From: Anaerolineae bacterium
GTDB lineage: Bacteria > Chloroflexota > Anaerolineae > Aggregatilineales > Aggregatilineaceae
Length of the DNA stretch: 6,502 nt
Assembly: GCA_020848665.1 (NCBI GenBank)
Contig: JADLHR010000451.1
Location: 1 to 6,502, forward strand
Direction of reading: 5' to 3'
Part shown: one piece after another, positions 4,864 through 6,502 of the stretch
Layout of the letters: each line of letters begins with the position of its first letter
Position numbering within the stretch: the stretch's first letter is position 1
The notes under the pieces: generated by a model
The model's input: only the letters and a program-made list of their open reading frames with translations
What the model was told of the DNA's origin: nothing
Database searches by the model: none
Position numbers and translations under genes: made by a program

Positions 4864-6502
4864 ATGACCCAGGAAAAATACACTGTTGGGGTTGACTTTG
4901 GAACAGAATCAGGGCGCGCGGTGGTGGTGCGCGTCGGCGATGGGGCAGAGCTGGGCAGCGCTGTTCGCCCGTACCGCGATGGCGTCATCGACCAGACGCT
5001 GCCGGGAAGCGGCGTTCTGCTGCCGCCAGAGTGGGCGCTGCAAAACCCGGAAGACTACATCGCGGTTTTTCAACAGGCGGTGCCGGAGGCGCTGCGCCAG
5101 AGCGGCGTCGATCCGGCGGATGTCATCGGGATCGGGATTGACTTCACAGCCTGCACCATAATGCCTACCCTGGCCGACGGCACACCGTTGATGCGCCTGC
5201 CGGAATGGCGCGACAATCCACACGCCTGGGTCAAGCTGTGGAAACATCACGCCGCCCAGCCCGAAGCAGATCAGATCAACGCCGCCGCGCGCGCGAGGGG
5301 CGAGGGCTGGCTGGCGCGTTACGGTGGCAAAATTTCGTCAGAGTGGTTCTTCAGCAAAGTGCTGCAGATTCTCAACGAAGCGCCCGAAGTGTATCACGCC
5401 GCTGAACGGCTGATCGAAGCGGCGGACTGGGTTGTATGGCAGCTCAGCGGCGTCGAGACGCGCAACACCTGCACTGCTGGTTACAAGGCGATCTACCAGG
5501 ACGGGACGTTCCCCGCCCGCGAGTATCTGGCTGCGCTCAACCCGGCGCTGGCCGACGTGGTGGATACCAGGATGCAGCGCGACCTCGCGCCGTTGGGCGC
5601 GAAGGCGGGCGGTCTGACCGAGGAAGCGGCGCGCTGGACCGGCCTGCGCCCAGGGATCGCAGTCGCGGTGGCGAACGTGGACGCGCACGTGACCGTTCCG
5701 GCGGCGCGCGTGACCGAGACCGGCGTGATGGTCATGATCATGGGGACGAGCACCTGCCACATGGTCATGGGCGACACGCTGGCTGAGGTGCCGGGTATGT
5801 GCGGCGTGGTTGATGGCGGCATTATCCCCGGCTGCTACGGCTACGAGGCCGGGCAGAGCGCGGTCGGTGATATCTTCGCCTGGTTCGTGGACAACGCCGT
5901 TCCGCCGGAGTATCACGCCGCTGCCGAGCGCGCTGGGATGAGCCTGCACGCGTATCTTGAAGCCGAAGCCGCCCGGCAGGAGCCTGGCGAGCACGGCCTG
6001 CTGGCGCTTGACTGGTGGAACGGCAACCGCTCTGTGCTGGTTGATGTGGACCTCAGCGGCCTGCTGATCGGCGCGACGCTGGCGACGCGCGCGCCAGACA
6101 TTTACCGCGCGCTGATCGAGGCGACGGCTTTTGGCACGCGCGTCATCATCGAGTCGTTCGAGAACAGCGGCGTCCCGATCAAAGAGATTGTCGCGGCGGG
6201 TGGCTTGCCGGAGAAGAACAAGCTGCTGATGCAGATTTACGCCGACGTGACCGGGCGCGAGTTCCGCGTGATCGGCAGCACGCAGGGTCCGGCGCTGGGC
6301 AGCGCGATGCACGCGGCGGTTGCCGCCGGAGCATATCCAGATATCCAGGCGGCGGCAGAGAAGATGGGCAAGCTCAAGGATGAAGTCTTCCGCCCGATCG
6401 CCGGACACATGCGCGTCTATGACCGGCTCTACGCCGAATACGTCACGCTGCACGATTACTTCGGGCGCGGCGAGAACGACGTGATGAAGCGCCTGCGCGC
6501 CA
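4864..6502 (+). CDS. araB: L-ribulokinase (3' end cut by window edge)
   Basis: This FGGY-family sugar kinase phosphorylates L-ribulose to L-ribulose 5-phosphate with ATP, the second step of bacterial L-arabinose breakdown in the cytoplasm. The frame is open from the ATG to the window edge, giving 546 residues. Ribulokinases usually run to about 550-570, so only a short tail is missing. Conserved parts in order: VGVDFGTESGR at 8-18 (phosphate loop), GIGIDFTACTIMP at 89-101, LPEWRDNPHAWVKLWKHHA at 112-130, GGKISSEWFFSKVLQIL at 154-170, EAADWVVWQLSG at 185-196, NTCTAGYKAIY at 201-211, and VDAH at 272-275 with D273 the likely catalytic base. MGTSTCHM (293-300), GCYGYEAGQSAVGDIFAWF (323-341), LDWWNGNRS (382-390) and AAGGLPEKN (444-452) follow. 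The GTESGR and WWNGNRS segments favour ribulokinase over xylulokinase or glycerol kinase. It has its own promoter and strong ribosome binding site, divergent from sucA. An arabinose isomerase or epimerase gene may follow downstream but is not visible. Confidence 0.93.
   Translation, partial: MTQEKYTVGVDFGTESGRAVVVRVGDGAELGSAVRPYRDGVIDQTLPGSGVLLPPEWALQNPEDYIAVFQQAVPEALRQSGVDPADVIGIGIDFTACTIMPTLADGTPLMRLPEWRDNPHAWVKLWKHHAAQPEADQINAAARARGEGWLARYGGKISSEWFFSKVLQILNEAPEVYHAAERLIEAADWVVWQLSGVETRNTCTAGYKAIYQDGTFPAREYLAALNPALADVVDTRMQRDLAPLGAKAGGLTEEAARWTGLRPGIAVAVANVDAHVTVPAARVTETGVMVMIMGTSTCHMVMGDTLAEVPGMCGVVDGGIIPGCYGYEAGQSAVGDIFAWFVDNAVPPEYHAAAERAGMSLHAYLEAEAARQEPGEHGLLALDWWNGNRSVLVDVDLSGLLIGATLATRAPDIYRALIEATAFGTRVIIESFENSGVPIKEIVAAGGLPEKNKLLMQIYADVTGREFRVIGSTQGPALGSAMHAAVAAGAYPDIQAAAEKMGKLKDEVFRPIAGHMRVYDRLYAEYVTLHDYFGRGENDVMKRLRA

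Noticed and set aside
5338..6453. 371-codon open frame on the minus strand, antisense to araB
   Set aside because: It is codon-aligned with araB and ends where araB uses a TCA serine codon at 5338-5340, so it is a by-product of codon use. The sense frame is an unmistakable ribulokinase.

Overview
The window looks like a stretch of chromosome from a GC-rich bacterium. My best guess is Chloroflexota: the 2-oxoglutarate dehydrogenase E1 begins with a WHEFPGPNAAYILDLYERY-type N-terminus that I associate with that phylum. This is an inference from memory, not a search result. Codon third positions are strongly G/C, gaps between genes are short, and nothing suggests plasmid, phage or insertion-sequence origin.

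Layout. (1) Positions 1-223, plus strand: the 3' end of a gene I cannot identify. (2) Positions 224-334: a short convergent gap carrying most of an 11-bp tandem repeat. (3) Positions 335-4498, minus strand: a two-gene sucA-sucB operon. SucA is E1 of the 2-oxoglutarate dehydrogenase complex (934 aa) and SucB is E2, dihydrolipoyl succinyltransferase (429 aa). Both are intact and separated by 69 bp. (4) Positions 4499-4863: a 365-bp divergent control region with a likely promoter in each direction. (5) Position 4864 to the window end, plus strand: araB, L-ribulokinase, missing only its last few codons.

How the genes work together. SucA decarboxylates 2-oxoglutarate and SucB transfers the succinyl group to CoA, the central oxidative step of the TCA cycle. 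The E3 subunit (lipoamide dehydrogenase) is not in the window and must be encoded elsewhere. AraB starts a separate catabolic function, L-arabinose/L-ribulose use, and probably heads an ara cluster that continues beyond the window. The two units share only the intergenic control region.

The most unusual feature is not a protein. Both genes of the suc operon end in a short tandem repeat that starts at, and includes, the stop codon: 3 x 14 bp at the sucA stop and 5 x 11 bp at the sucB stop. The two repeat units are unrelated in sequence. I see no undescribed protein system here; the proteins I can identify belong to well-known metabolic families.
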